64,000 nt of DNA from an uncultured Clostridia bacterium (lineage in GTDB: Bacteria; Bacillota; Clostridia; Christensenellales; Borkfalkiaceae). A program made the position numbers and the translations under genes. Shown here piece after piece: positions 27,307 through 34,419 of the stretch (positions are counted from its first letter, which is position 1; each line of letters starts with the position of its first letter). Under the pieces are notes generated by a model, which searched no databases, was not told where the DNA came from, and was given only the letters and a program-made list of their open reading frames with translations. The stretch spans positions 124,001 through 188,000 of the forward strand of contig CANQFA010000002.1 in assembly GCA_947597925.1 (NCBI GenBank). The letters run 5' to 3'.

Positions 27307-28525
27307 AATGATACGGGCCGCCGAGAGGGCGCTCGCGGAACAATTTGCGGCCATCGACGAAGTGGCGCTCTTCAATCAGGAAAAGGTGCTCTCCGCCTTT
27401 CGCGCGGAGGAGATCGCCCTCCGCCATTTCTATCCCTCCACGGGCTATGGCTACGGCGACGAGGGGAGGACGGCGCTCGGCAGGGTCTATGCACGCGCCT
27501 TCGGGGCGGAAAAGGCCATCGTCTCGCCCGCCCTTCTTTCGGGGACGCACGCGCTCACCTGCGCCCTCTTCGGCGTCCTCCGCCCGGGGGACGAGGTGCT
27601 CTTTCTCACGGGCGAGCCCTATGATACCATGCGCGGCGTGCTCACGGGAGAGGGCATCGGCTCCCTCGCCGATTTCGGCATTGGGCATACTTATCTCCCC
27701 CTCACGGCGCAGGGGAAGGTGGACTATTCGACACTAAGCGAAGTACTATGTCAGAAAGAATATCGCATGGTCTACATCCAGCGCTCCCGCGGATATGAGC
27801 TCCGCGACGCCTTTTCCGTCTCCGAGATCGGCGAAATGTGCGCCTTTGTCCGCGAAAAGGGCTTTGGCGGGTGCATCTTCGTGGACAATTGCTATGGCGA
27901 ATTCGTGGAGACGAGAGAGCCCGCCGAGGTGGGGGCAGACCTCCTCGTCGGCAGCCTCATCAAAAATCCCGGGGGCGGGCTCGCACCAACGGGCGGCTAT
28001 ATCGCAGGGAAGGAGGCGTACGTCCGCCTGTGCGAGAATCGCCTCACGGCCCCCTCGGTAGGCGGGGAGATCGGATCCTATGCCGCGGGCTACCGTCCCT
28101 TCTTTCAGGGATTTTTCCTCGCGCCCCACACCGTCGCGCAGGCGCTCAAGGGGAGCCTCCTCATCGGGAAGTGCATGGAGGACCTCGGCTGTGAAAATTT
28201 CCCCGCCATCGGAAAGCCCCTCGCCGACATCACGCGCGCCATCCGCTTCGACACGGAGGAGGAACTCTGCGCCTTTATCCGCTCGGTGCAGGAGGTCTCG
28301 CCCGTGGACAGCTTCGCGCGGCCCGAGCCGTGGGATATGCCCGGCTACGATGCAAAAGTCATCATGGCGGCAGGCACCTTTACGGAGGGTGCCACCATCG
28401 AGCTCTCGGCAGATGCCCCCGTCCGTTCGCCCTACACTGCCTATTTTCAGGGCGCTCTCACCTATGAGCACGCAAAGCTCGCCTGCCGCGCCATCCTCGA
28501 AAAGCTCGTGAAGAAAGGCGCATAA
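27290..28525 (+). CDS. YnbB-type PLP enzyme (methionine gamma-lyase / aluminum-resistance family)
   Basis: A 411-aa fold-type I PLP enzyme. The putative cofactor lysine is Lys225 in GSLIKNPGGGLAPTGGYIAG; YPSTGYGYGDEGR, SGTHAL and IQRSRGY are family motifs. The family is named for aluminum resistance and for similarity to methionine gamma-lyase, but its substrate is not established. It starts 17 bases inside miaA, and miaA-ynbB linkage is common in Bacillota. A copy of the 23-bp motif sits at 27742-27764. A strong terminator follows. Confidence 0.9.
   Translation: MDKINEMIRAAERALAEQFAAIDEVALFNQEKVLSAFRAEEIALRHFYPSTGYGYGDEGRTALGRVYARAFGAEKAIVSPALLSGTHALTCALFGVLRPGDEVLFLTGEPYDTMRGVLTGEGIGSLADFGIGHTYLPLTAQGKVDYSTLSEVLCQKEYRMVYIQRSRGYELRDAFSVSEIGEMCAFVREKGFGGCIFVDNCYGEFVETREPAEVGADLLVGSLIKNPGGGLAPTGGYIAGKEAYVRLCENRLTAPSVGGEIGSYAAGYRPFFQGFFLAPHTVAQALKGSLLIGKCMEDLGCENFPAIGKPLADITRAIRFDTEEELCAFIRSVQEVSPVDSFARPEPWDMPGYDAKVIMAAGTFTEGATIELSADAPVRSPYTAYFQGALTYEHAKLACRAILEKLVKKGA
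27742..27764. repeat. 23-bp dyad motif, copy in the ynbB-like gene
   Basis: Left arm AGTACTATGTC, centre A, right arm GAAAGAATATC; 18 of 23 positions agree with the consensus. It is embedded in rare codons (ACA CTA ... GTA CTA TGT) and lies 557 bp from the miaA copy. Confidence 0.6.
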
Positions 28526-28551
28526 AAGCACCATTATAAATAGGAAAAGGG

Positions 28552-28575
28552 AGAGGGGAAGCCCTCTCTTTTTTC
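28552..28575 (+). terminator. Terminator after the ynbB-like gene
   Basis: GAGAGGG (28552-28558), loop GAAG, CCCTCTC (28563-28569), then six Ts. It closes the sirtuin-miaB-mutSL-miaA-ynbB run. Confidence 0.9.
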
Positions 28576-28617
28576 GTGAAAAGAGGAAAAATTTCCAAAA
28601 AATTTTGTCGCAAACGC

Positions 28618-28646
28618 TTGACAATCGCCTCCCGTTGTGGTAGAAT
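28618..28646 (+). promoter_or_regulatory. Promoter of the SPFH/ABC/RHH locus
   Basis: TTGACA (28618-28623), 17 bases, TAGAAT (28641-28646). The expected start of transcription, near 28653, falls inside the tandem palindrome at 28652-28670. Confidence 0.8.
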
Positions 28647-28651
28647 CATGA

Positions 28652-28670
28652 TGATATCAAAATGATATCA
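28652..28670. promoter_or_regulatory. Tandem palindromic operator candidate
   Basis: Two perfect palindromes TGATATCA at 28652-28659 and 28663-28670, centres 11 bp apart (about one helical turn), lying over the predicted transcription start and ending seven bases before the GGAGG ribosome site. Two half-turn sites one turn apart suit a cooperatively binding ribbon-helix-helix dimer; such a protein is encoded by the last gene of this unit (33777-33950). Autoregulation is inferred. Confidence 0.55.
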
Positions 28671-28685
28671 CTTTTGGAGGAAACC

Positions 28686-29678
28686 ATGAAAAACGAACTC
28701 AAAGACACCGCCCCTCAGGCAAAAGAACTCACGGTCAAAGAGTACGACCGCATCAACGAGCGGACCGCGCACGAGAAAAACGGCTGGGTAATGCTCTTCA
28801 TCCTCATCGGGATGCTCATCGTGGGCATCGTACTCACGATCGTCGGCGTCTCGCTCGGCGAAGCCGAAGATTCCGCTTTGCCCGTCGGCGTCGTTCTGAT
28901 CCCCATCGGCGTCGCGATCATCGCCCTCTTCTTCTTTATGATCGGCGGCTTCAAGCTCGTCCAGCCCAATGAGGCCTATGTCCTCACCCTCTTCGGCAAG
29001 TACTACGGCACCATCAAGCGGGACGGCTTCTTCTGGGTCAATCCCTTCTGCGCGGGAGTCAACCCCGCCCGTTCGGCGATGGGGGCCTCGCGCAAGCTCT
29101 CCCTGAAGGCCATGACTCTCAACAACGACAAGCAAAAGGTCAATGACGAAGAGGGCAATCCCATCGAGATCTCCGTCGTCGTCATTTGGCGCATCACAAA
29201 TACCGCCCGCGCCGTCTTCAACGTGGAAAATTACATGGCGTATCTCTCCACCCAGTGCGATGCAGCCATCCGTCAGGTCGCAAGGCAGTTCCCTTACGAC
29301 GTCTCCGAGAACGGGGATGAGACCTCGCTGCGCGGCAGTGCACAGGAGATCGCCGAGGTCCTGCGGCGCGAACTGCAGGAGCGCACCGACCTTGCGGGCA
29401 TCGAGATCCTGGAGGCGCGCATCTCGCACCTCGCCTATGCTCCCGAGATCGCCGCGGCCATGCTCCAGCGCCAGCAGGCATCCGCCATCATCGCCGCAAG
29501 GCAGAAGATCGTGGAGGGCGCCGTCTCCATGGTGCAGATGGCTCTCAATAAGCTCGCCGAAGAGGAGATCGTGGAGCTCGACGACGAGAGAAAGGCGCAG
29601 ATGGTCTCCAATCTCCTGGTCGTGCTCTGCGGCAACCACGATGCACAGCCCGTCGTCGGCACGGGAAGCATCTACTAA
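28686..29678 (+). CDS. SPFH/band 7 (stomatin-flotillin-like) membrane protein
   Basis: About 330 aa. Two membrane segments (about residues 27-50 and 58-82) are followed by an SPFH domain ([78 protein letters not shown]). A helical stretch and a short GTGSIY tail end it. ATG 28686 is chosen for the GGAGG just upstream. SPFH proteins form oligomeric membrane scaffolds, often with a partner protease or transporter. Here the neighbours are a two-TM protein and an ABC exporter. It is the first gene of the unit. Confidence 0.88.
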   Translation: MKNELKDTAPQAKELTVKEYDRINERTAHEKNGWVMLFILIGMLIVGIVLTIVGVSLGEAEDSALPVGVVLIPIGVAIIALFFFMIGGFKLVQPNEAYVLTLFGKYYGTIKRDGFFWVNPFCAGVNPARSAMGASRKLSLKAMTLNNDKQKVNDEEGNPIEISVVVIWRITNTARAVFNVENYMAYLSTQCDAAIRQVARQFPYDVSENGDETSLRGSAQEIAEVLRRELQERTDLAGIEILEARISHLAYAPEIAAAMLQRQQASAIIAARQKIVEGAVSMVQMALNKLAEEEIVELDDERKAQMVSNLLVVLCGNHDAQPVVGTGSIY

Positions 29679-29703
29679 ATCGTAAAAATACCTCTCCGAA
29701 ACT

Positions 29704-30594
29704 ATGAAATCTGAAGTCGCAAAAAACTTCTTCGCATACCAATTGGAAGACAAGCGCTCCGCAAACGGGGACGAGACCCACTTTGCGGGGGAAGAATTCG
29801 TCGTGCGGCGGGTCGGCGCAGGCCTTGCACAGAAGCAGACCGAAAACGCCGATCGGGCGGCAAGACTCTTCAAGATGATCACCTTCCCCATATGGCTCAA
29901 TGCCGTCATCGGATGCATCTTCCTCGTGGGACTGTCCATCTTTTTGGGCGCGCTGGAGTCGCTCACCGACGGCATTCCCTTCGAAGAGCTGGCGGGGAAT
30001 GGGTTCTGGTACTACATCGGCTTCGGCGGGGGAGCCATCCTCCTCACGGCCGTCGCCTTTCTCGTACAGCTGATCATGCGCCGCCGCACATTGTCCTCTC
30101 CCGACTATGAAGAATTTCTCCGGAGCAGCGCAAAGCTGAAGAGGGAGAGCATTGCAAGCATGTCCGTTCCCGAGGGGGCGGTCGCCGTCGATATCTTCAC
30201 CGTCTACAGGAGGAACCGCTTCGGGAGATGGACGATCGCGGGGGCGGCGAAGTTTCAGAATGAAGAATTCTTCGCCTTTCGCGACGGCGATGCGCTCTGC
30301 CTCGCCGACGAGGAGGTCGTCGTGCGGATCCCGTATGAGAAGATCGTGCGGGTCTTCCGCGTGGAGAGAAACGCAGACTTCATGAATTGGAACAAGGAAG
30401 AGCGCCCCGTAAAGGGCAAGTACCACGGATACAAGATCCGCGCCAACCAATACGGCGTCTTCTTCGTGGCGCCCTATTATGCCGTCGAGATCGCGGGGAA
30501 GGAGGGCCTCGAGCTCGTCTTCCCGCCCTATGAGTTCGAGACGCTCGCGCCCCTCCTCGGAAGCAAGGCGATGGACGTCGAGACGCGGAAATGA
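29704..30594 (+). CDS. Uncharacterised two-TM protein
   Basis: A 296-aa protein I do not recognise. After a polar N terminus of about 55 residues come two helices (MITFPIWLNAVIGCIFLVGL and, later, YIGFGGGAILLTAVAFLVQL) separated by a short acidic loop. The remaining 170 residues look cytoplasmic and beta-rich (GAVAVDIFTVYRRNRFGRW, VVVRIPYEKIVRVFRVER), reminiscent in pattern of a PH-like domain but without a motif to prove it. It lies 25 bp after the SPFH gene and 36 bp before the ABC ATPase, so it is probably part of the same complex or response. Confidence 0.7.
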   Translation: MKSEVAKNFFAYQLEDKRSANGDETHFAGEEFVVRRVGAGLAQKQTENADRAARLFKMITFPIWLNAVIGCIFLVGLSIFLGALESLTDGIPFEELAGNGFWYYIGFGGGAILLTAVAFLVQLIMRRRTLSSPDYEEFLRSSAKLKRESIASMSVPEGAVAVDIFTVYRRNRFGRWTIAGAAKFQNEEFFAFRDGDALCLADEEVVVRIPYEKIVRVFRVERNADFMNWNKEERPVKGKYHGYKIRANQYGVFFVAPYYAVEIAGKEGLELVFPPYEFETLAPLLGSKAMDVETRK

Positions 30595-30630
30595 ACGGAT
30601 CCGCCGAATGAATAGCGGAAAAGGAAATCT

Positions 30631-31404
30631 ATGGAAGAGATCGTAAGGGCGGAGGGGCTCAGGAAGACCTTCACGCTCTCCAAAAAACAGCAGCGCATCG
30701 AACAGACGGGGGAGACCCGCCGCATCGCGGTGGACGGCCTCTCCTTTTCGGCGTATCGCGGGGAGATCTACGGACTTCTCGGGCCCAACGGCGCGGGAAA
30801 GACGACGACCCTCCGCATGCTCGCCACGCTCATCCGTCCCGACGGGGGAGATGCCTTCCTCGCAGGGCACTCCATCGTAAAGGAGCCCGACAAGGTGCGC
30901 GACATCATCGGGTTCATGACGAGCGAATTGAAGCTCGAGGGATTCTTCACGCCCGACTATCTCTTTGACTTCTTCGGCGCCATGCACGGCGTGGGGCAGG
31001 ATGTCCTCGCCGTGAGGAAGAGAGAGCTCTTTTCCCGCTTCGGCATCGACAGATACGCCGAAGTCCCCGTCAAGAACCTCTCGACGGGCATGCTGCAAAA
31101 GGTCTCCCTCGTCATCTCCATCGTGCATGACCCCGAGGTCATCATCTTCGACGAGCCCACAAACGGCCTCGACGTGCTCACCGCAAAAGTCGTCACCGAC
31201 TTCCTCGCCGAGCTCAAGGGGATGGGAAAGAGCATCCTCCTCTCCACACACATCTTTTCGCTTGTGGAGAAGCTCTGCGACCGCGTGGGGGTCATCATCG
31301 ACGGAAAACTCGCCGAAGAGGGCACCCTCGAAGAGGTCGCAAAGGGGGACCTCGAGACCTCCTTCTTCGAACTCTATCACAGGATCAAGGGGGACGCCGT
31401 ATGA
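30631..31404 (+). CDS. ABC exporter ATP-binding protein, NatA-like
   Basis: A 257-aa ATPase with Walker [15 protein letters not shown] (about residue 51), the signature region NLSTGMLQKVSLV in place of LSGGQ, Walker B VIIFDEPTNGLD, and the switch His in LLSTHIF. The LSTGM signature is usual in NatA/CcmA-type ABC-2 exporters for sodium, drugs or peptides. It begins with an A-rich N-terminal extension on the first beta strand (KKQQRIEQTGETRR). It overlaps its permease gene by four bases. The substrate is not predictable. Confidence 0.92.
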   Translation: MEEIVRAEGLRKTFTLSKKQQRIEQTGETRRIAVDGLSFSAYRGEIYGLLGPNGAGKTTTLRMLATLIRPDGGDAFLAGHSIVKEPDKVRDIIGFMTSELKLEGFFTPDYLFDFFGAMHGVGQDVLAVRKRELFSRFGIDRYAEVPVKNLSTGMLQKVSLVISIVHDPEVIIFDEPTNGLDVLTAKVVTDFLAELKGMGKSILLSTHIFSLVEKLCDRVGVIIDGKLAEEGTLEEVAKGDLETSFFELYHRIKGDAV

Positions 31405-32507
31405 AGCTCCTTGCCCTCATCAAGAAGGAATTTCACCGCTTTTTCCATGACCCCCGCCTCATCATCACGATGCTTCTTCCCGGGGTGGTCATCTTTGCGC
31501 TCTATACCTTCATCGGGGAGATCTCATATGCGGACGAGGAGCGCGAATATCGGGTCTACCTCTCGGGAGATTCCGCGGTCGTCGCAGTCATCGAGCAGGT
31601 CATCCTCGAGAGCGGCGACAAGGTGGAGTGGCTCCCGCTCGAGGATGAAGAGGCCGCCAGACGGGAGATCGAAGAGGAGGAGGCGACCGCCATCCTCACC
31701 TTTTCGGAAAATTTCGACCTGCTCGGCGAAGATGCCCGTGTGGGCATCGTCTATGACGGCAGCAGCGAGGAGGGCCTTACCTTCTACTCCGTCGCCTCGT
31801 CCATCCTCATCGGCGTGGGCATGCGCTTCCCCATCGAGGAGGAGGCGATAGGGGATATCTCCGAGATGGGGACAGACTATCTCTCCTCCATCCTTCCCAT
31901 GCTCATCGTCAGCTTTGTCTTTTCGGCGGCGATGTCCGTCACCCTCGAATCGGTGGCGGGCGAAAAGGAGCGGGGGACCCTCGCCACCATCCTCGTGACC
32001 TCGGCGAAGAGGCGGGATATCGCCCTCGGCAAGATCGTGCCCCTCAGCTGTATCTCCATGCTCGGCGCGCTCTCGAGCTTTATCGGTGTCGCCCTCTCCA
32101 TGCCCAAACTCATGGGCGTCTCGCTGGGAACTTTCGGCGGCTATTCGGTCTGGAGCTACCTCCTCGTCGCCGTCTCCATCCTCGGGACGGTGCCCCTCAT
32201 CGTCTCCCTCATTGCCGCCGTCTCCACGCTGTCGCGGTCGGTCAAGGAGGCCTCGGGCTATGTCAGCGTCGTCATGATCCTCACCATGGTCATCTCGCTC
32301 ATCACGGCATTTTTGCCCGCAATGGGCGACTGGGTCGTCGCGGTGCCCGTCTTAAATGCCGTCGTCGCCATGCAGAGCGTCCTCTCGGGCGGCCTTGCGG
32401 TATGGCAGACCCTCGTCGGGACGGGCATCAATCTCCTCTTCACCGTCCTGCTCGTCTTTGTCATGACGCGCCTCTTCTCGAGCGAGCGCGTGATGTTCGG
32501 AAAATAA
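31401..32507 (+). CDS. ABC-2 type permease, NatB-like
   Basis: A 368-aa partner of the preceding ATPase. One N-terminal membrane segment (about residues 20-40) is followed by a large extracytoplasmic loop rich in acidic residues (about 45-165). Five or so further helices end the protein. The motif VAGEKERGTLATILVTSAKRRDIALGKI is the cytoplasmic coupling region of ABC-2/NatB permeases. The start overlaps the ATPase stop by four bases. Confidence 0.9.
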   Translation: MKLLALIKKEFHRFFHDPRLIITMLLPGVVIFALYTFIGEISYADEEREYRVYLSGDSAVVAVIEQVILESGDKVEWLPLEDEEAARREIEEEEATAILTFSENFDLLGEDARVGIVYDGSSEEGLTFYSVASSILIGVGMRFPIEEEAIGDISEMGTDYLSSILPMLIVSFVFSAAMSVTLESVAGEKERGTLATILVTSAKRRDIALGKIVPLSCISMLGALSSFIGVALSMPKLMGVSLGTFGGYSVWSYLLVAVSILGTVPLIVSLIAAVSTLSRSVKEASGYVSVVMILTMVISLITAFLPAMGDWVVAVPVLNAVVAMQSVLSGGLAVWQTLVGTGINLLFTVLLVFVMTRLFSSERVMFGK

Positions 32508-32541
32508 GGAGAAAGAGAATATGAAGGAGAAAGAGAATATG
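32506..32541 (+). repeat. 18-bp perfect tandem duplication of a translation start
   Basis: The 18-mer AAGGAGAAAGAGAATATG occurs twice in direct succession (32506-32523 and 32524-32541). Each copy carries a ribosome site and an in-frame ATG for the next gene. Confidence 0.9.
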
Positions 32542-33780
32542 GAAGAATTCATCAAGCTGTTCTTTACGGGAAAGCGCGCGGAAAACCTCGCTCGCTTCCG
32601 CCGCACCATGACGGCCTTCGGCATCGTGGGGATCATCCTCGCGGCCCTGCCCGCCGTCCTCTCCTATCTGTCGTTGACGGAGTTCAACCTCGTCTTCGGC
32701 ATCCTCTCCTCCGTCTTCGGCATCCTCTTCGGAATTGCGGGCGTCGCGCTGCGGCAATATCAGACCGCCTACATCCGCGGGCTTGCCGAGCTGCAGAATG
32801 CCGCCAACGAGACCGAACTGAGGGGAGAGGAGCGCGAAGTGCACCTGAAGATGTATGCCGCTTGGACGGAGACGCTCGGAAAGCGCAGCAAGACGGGCAT
32901 CCTCTCGGCAATTCTGACCCTCCTCGGCTATTCCCTCATCATCACCGTGGGATTTCTCTTTGCCTTCGTTTCCGTTCCCGACGTAGTTTTCATGGTGTCC
33001 TGCATCCTCTTCGGGCTTCTGCTCATCGCACCGACGATCCTCGATGTGACGGCGGAGGGGAGGGCGCGCACCGCCTTTTATGAGCGCGCCGAGCGGGAGA
33101 TCGAGGAGGTCAAGCGCAAGAAGCTCGGCCTCTCCGAGAAGAAGATCGCCTCGGAGTCGGAGAATGCCCGCGCCTATTCGGCCGTCCCGCTCTCCGTCAG
33201 GATGTTTCTGAAGGAGGAGACCGAGCGGTCGGACTTTCAGGATATCGCGAAATGGAGCGGCGTGCTGTCGCTCTTGCTCGGATTCATCATCGGCGCCGCC
33301 CTCGTCATCTTCCCCTTCACGGGGATGGAGGATACGCTCGGCCCCGCGCTCACGTGGACGCTTGCGGGCGCCTTTGGAGTTCTCGTCGTCACCATCTTTT
33401 TCGCCGCGATCTACCCCCTCGAGAGGAGGAAGAAGGAGATCTACAGGCGAAATGACATGAAACTCGGCAAGGGAGAGGCCGACGGGCTCAGGAGAGACCT
33501 GCAGATGGCCTGGACGGGCCTGCAGAGGTCGGGGAACATCATGTTCCTCGTCGCGTTCGCGCTGCCCTTTGTGCTCGGGACGGCTTTGGGGCTTTTCGGA
33601 TACTTTACGGTGGAGGGTGTCGTGCTCGCGGAGAGCATCGGGAGCTCCATCATGCTGCTGCTCATCCCCGCCGCGCTGATCTCCCTCGTCATCTGGATGA
33701 TCATGTTTGCCTGTTATCGAAGAAAGGTGCGGCCCATCGAGGCGCAGCTGAAGAAAAAGCTCCGAGAGGAGGGACGATGA
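32521..33780 (+). CDS. Uncharacterised polytopic membrane protein
   Basis: Up to 419 aa (413 if the second ATG at 32539 is used). Not recognised. Four pairs of hydrophobic helices can be seen (about residues 25-80, 120-175, 245-310 and 340-400), with charged helical linkers between them containing many Lys, Glu and Arg. The repeated pairs suggest internal duplication, but identity is too low to show by eye. There are no enzymatic motifs. It follows the ABC permease at 13 bp and overlaps the ribbon-helix-helix gene by four bases, so it belongs to the same transcript. Confidence 0.75.
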   Translation: MKEKENMEEFIKLFFTGKRAENLARFRRTMTAFGIVGIILAALPAVLSYLSLTEFNLVFGILSSVFGILFGIAGVALRQYQTAYIRGLAELQNAANETELRGEEREVHLKMYAAWTETLGKRSKTGILSAILTLLGYSLIITVGFLFAFVSVPDVVFMVSCILFGLLLIAPTILDVTAEGRARTAFYERAEREIEEVKRKKLGLSEKKIASESENARAYSAVPLSVRMFLKEETERSDFQDIAKWSGVLSLLLGFIIGAALVIFPFTGMEDTLGPALTWTLAGAFGVLVVTIFFAAIYPLERRKKEIYRRNDMKLGKGEADGLRRDLQMAWTGLQRSGNIMFLVAFALPFVLGTALGLFGYFTVEGVVLAESIGSSIMLLLIPAALISLVIWMIMFACYRRKVRPIEAQLKKKLREEGR

Positions 33781-33950
33781 AAGAGACGGAAAAAACCAAA
33801 AAACAGGTGCCGCTGCGGCTCGCACCCACGCTCTATGCCGACCTCATGAAGTGGGCGGAGGAGGATTTCCGCTCGCTCAACGGGCAGATCGAGTATCTCC
33901 TCACCGAGGCCGTCCGAAAGCGAAAGGGAAAAGAGGACGACGGAAAGTGA
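33777..33950 (+). CDS. Arc/HicB-type ribbon-helix-helix DNA-binding protein
   Basis: Only 57 aa. The sequence QVPLRLAPTLYADLMKWAEE, then FRSLNGQIEYLLTEAVRKRK, is a canonical ribbon-helix-helix fold: a beta strand with alternating polar residues (VPLRL), then two helices. ATG 33777 overlaps the stop of the preceding membrane-protein gene, with GAGGAGGGA upstream. Such small Arc-like proteins are found beside SPFH genes in other Bacillota. It is the best candidate to bind the tandem TGATATCA sites at the head of the unit. No toxin partner is adjacent. Confidence 0.85.
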   Translation: MKETEKTKKQVPLRLAPTLYADLMKWAEEDFRSLNGQIEYLLTEAVRKRKGKEDDGK

Positions 33951-33961
33951 GACTTTCGGAA

Positions 33962-33984
33962 GGTATTATGCGTGTCATACTATC
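33962..33984. repeat. Degenerate copy of the 23-bp dyad motif
   Basis: Intergenic. GGTATTATG on the left and CATACTATC on the right resemble the arms of the motif, but the centre differs; about 15 of 23 positions agree. Listed as possible only. Confidence 0.3.
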
Positions 33985-34036
33985 TTGTCTTTGCATGCGC
34001 ATTTGCGCAGGAAGACAGCTGATATAGGAGGTCTTT

Positions 34037-34369
34037 ATGGATATTCCCTTTCTTGTATTGGGCATCGGCCTCGCGCTCATGTTCGGGCTCATCATCGTAT
34101 TTGCCGCCCTCGCGCGCTTTCGCCGCGTCTATCACTTCTCCGTCCGCTCACACGAGGTGGCGCTGGAGATCGGGAGCGGAGGAGTCTTCCTGTATGTCGA
34201 CGGCAACCTTGAGGAGCAGTCCTCGGGAAAGAACATGCGCTTTGTGACGCTGCATGCCATGATAGACGGCGAGGAGTTCAAGGTGCACATCTCGGCGAGG
34301 GGACTTCGCCCCGACGTCGAGGCCGTCTACGCGGGCAATGAGGTGCCGTGTCTCAGAGTGACAAAGTGA
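34037..34369 (+). CDS. Small single-pass membrane protein
   Basis: A 110-aa protein with one N-terminal helix (FLVLGIGLALMFGLIIVFAAL, about residues 5-25) and a basic stop-transfer (ARFRRVYH), then an 80-residue beta-rich domain (EVALEIGSGGVFLYVDGNLEE, RFVTLHAMIDGEEFKVHISARG). It resembles small DUF2500-like proteins in layout, but I cannot assign it. A strong ribosome site (ATAGGAGG) precedes the ATG, and the gene ends in a strong terminator. It lies 86 bp after the RHH gene, so it may or may not belong to that unit. Confidence 0.75.
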   Translation: MDIPFLVLGIGLALMFGLIIVFAALARFRRVYHFSVRSHEVALEIGSGGVFLYVDGNLEEQSSGKNMRFVTLHAMIDGEEFKVHISARGLRPDVEAVYAGNEVPCLRVTK

Positions 34370-34381
34370 GAAAATAAAAAA

Positions 34382-34415
34382 GCCGCGTCCGTTCGTTCGG
34401 GCGCGGCCTTTTTTT
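34382..34415. terminator. Bidirectional terminator
   Basis: GCCGCGTCCG (34382-34391) pairs over a six-base loop with CGGGCGCGGC (34398-34407). A T-run follows on the plus strand and an A-run precedes it, so it can end both the small membrane-protein gene (plus) and potD (minus). Confidence 0.9.
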
Positions 34416-34419
34416 GTCC

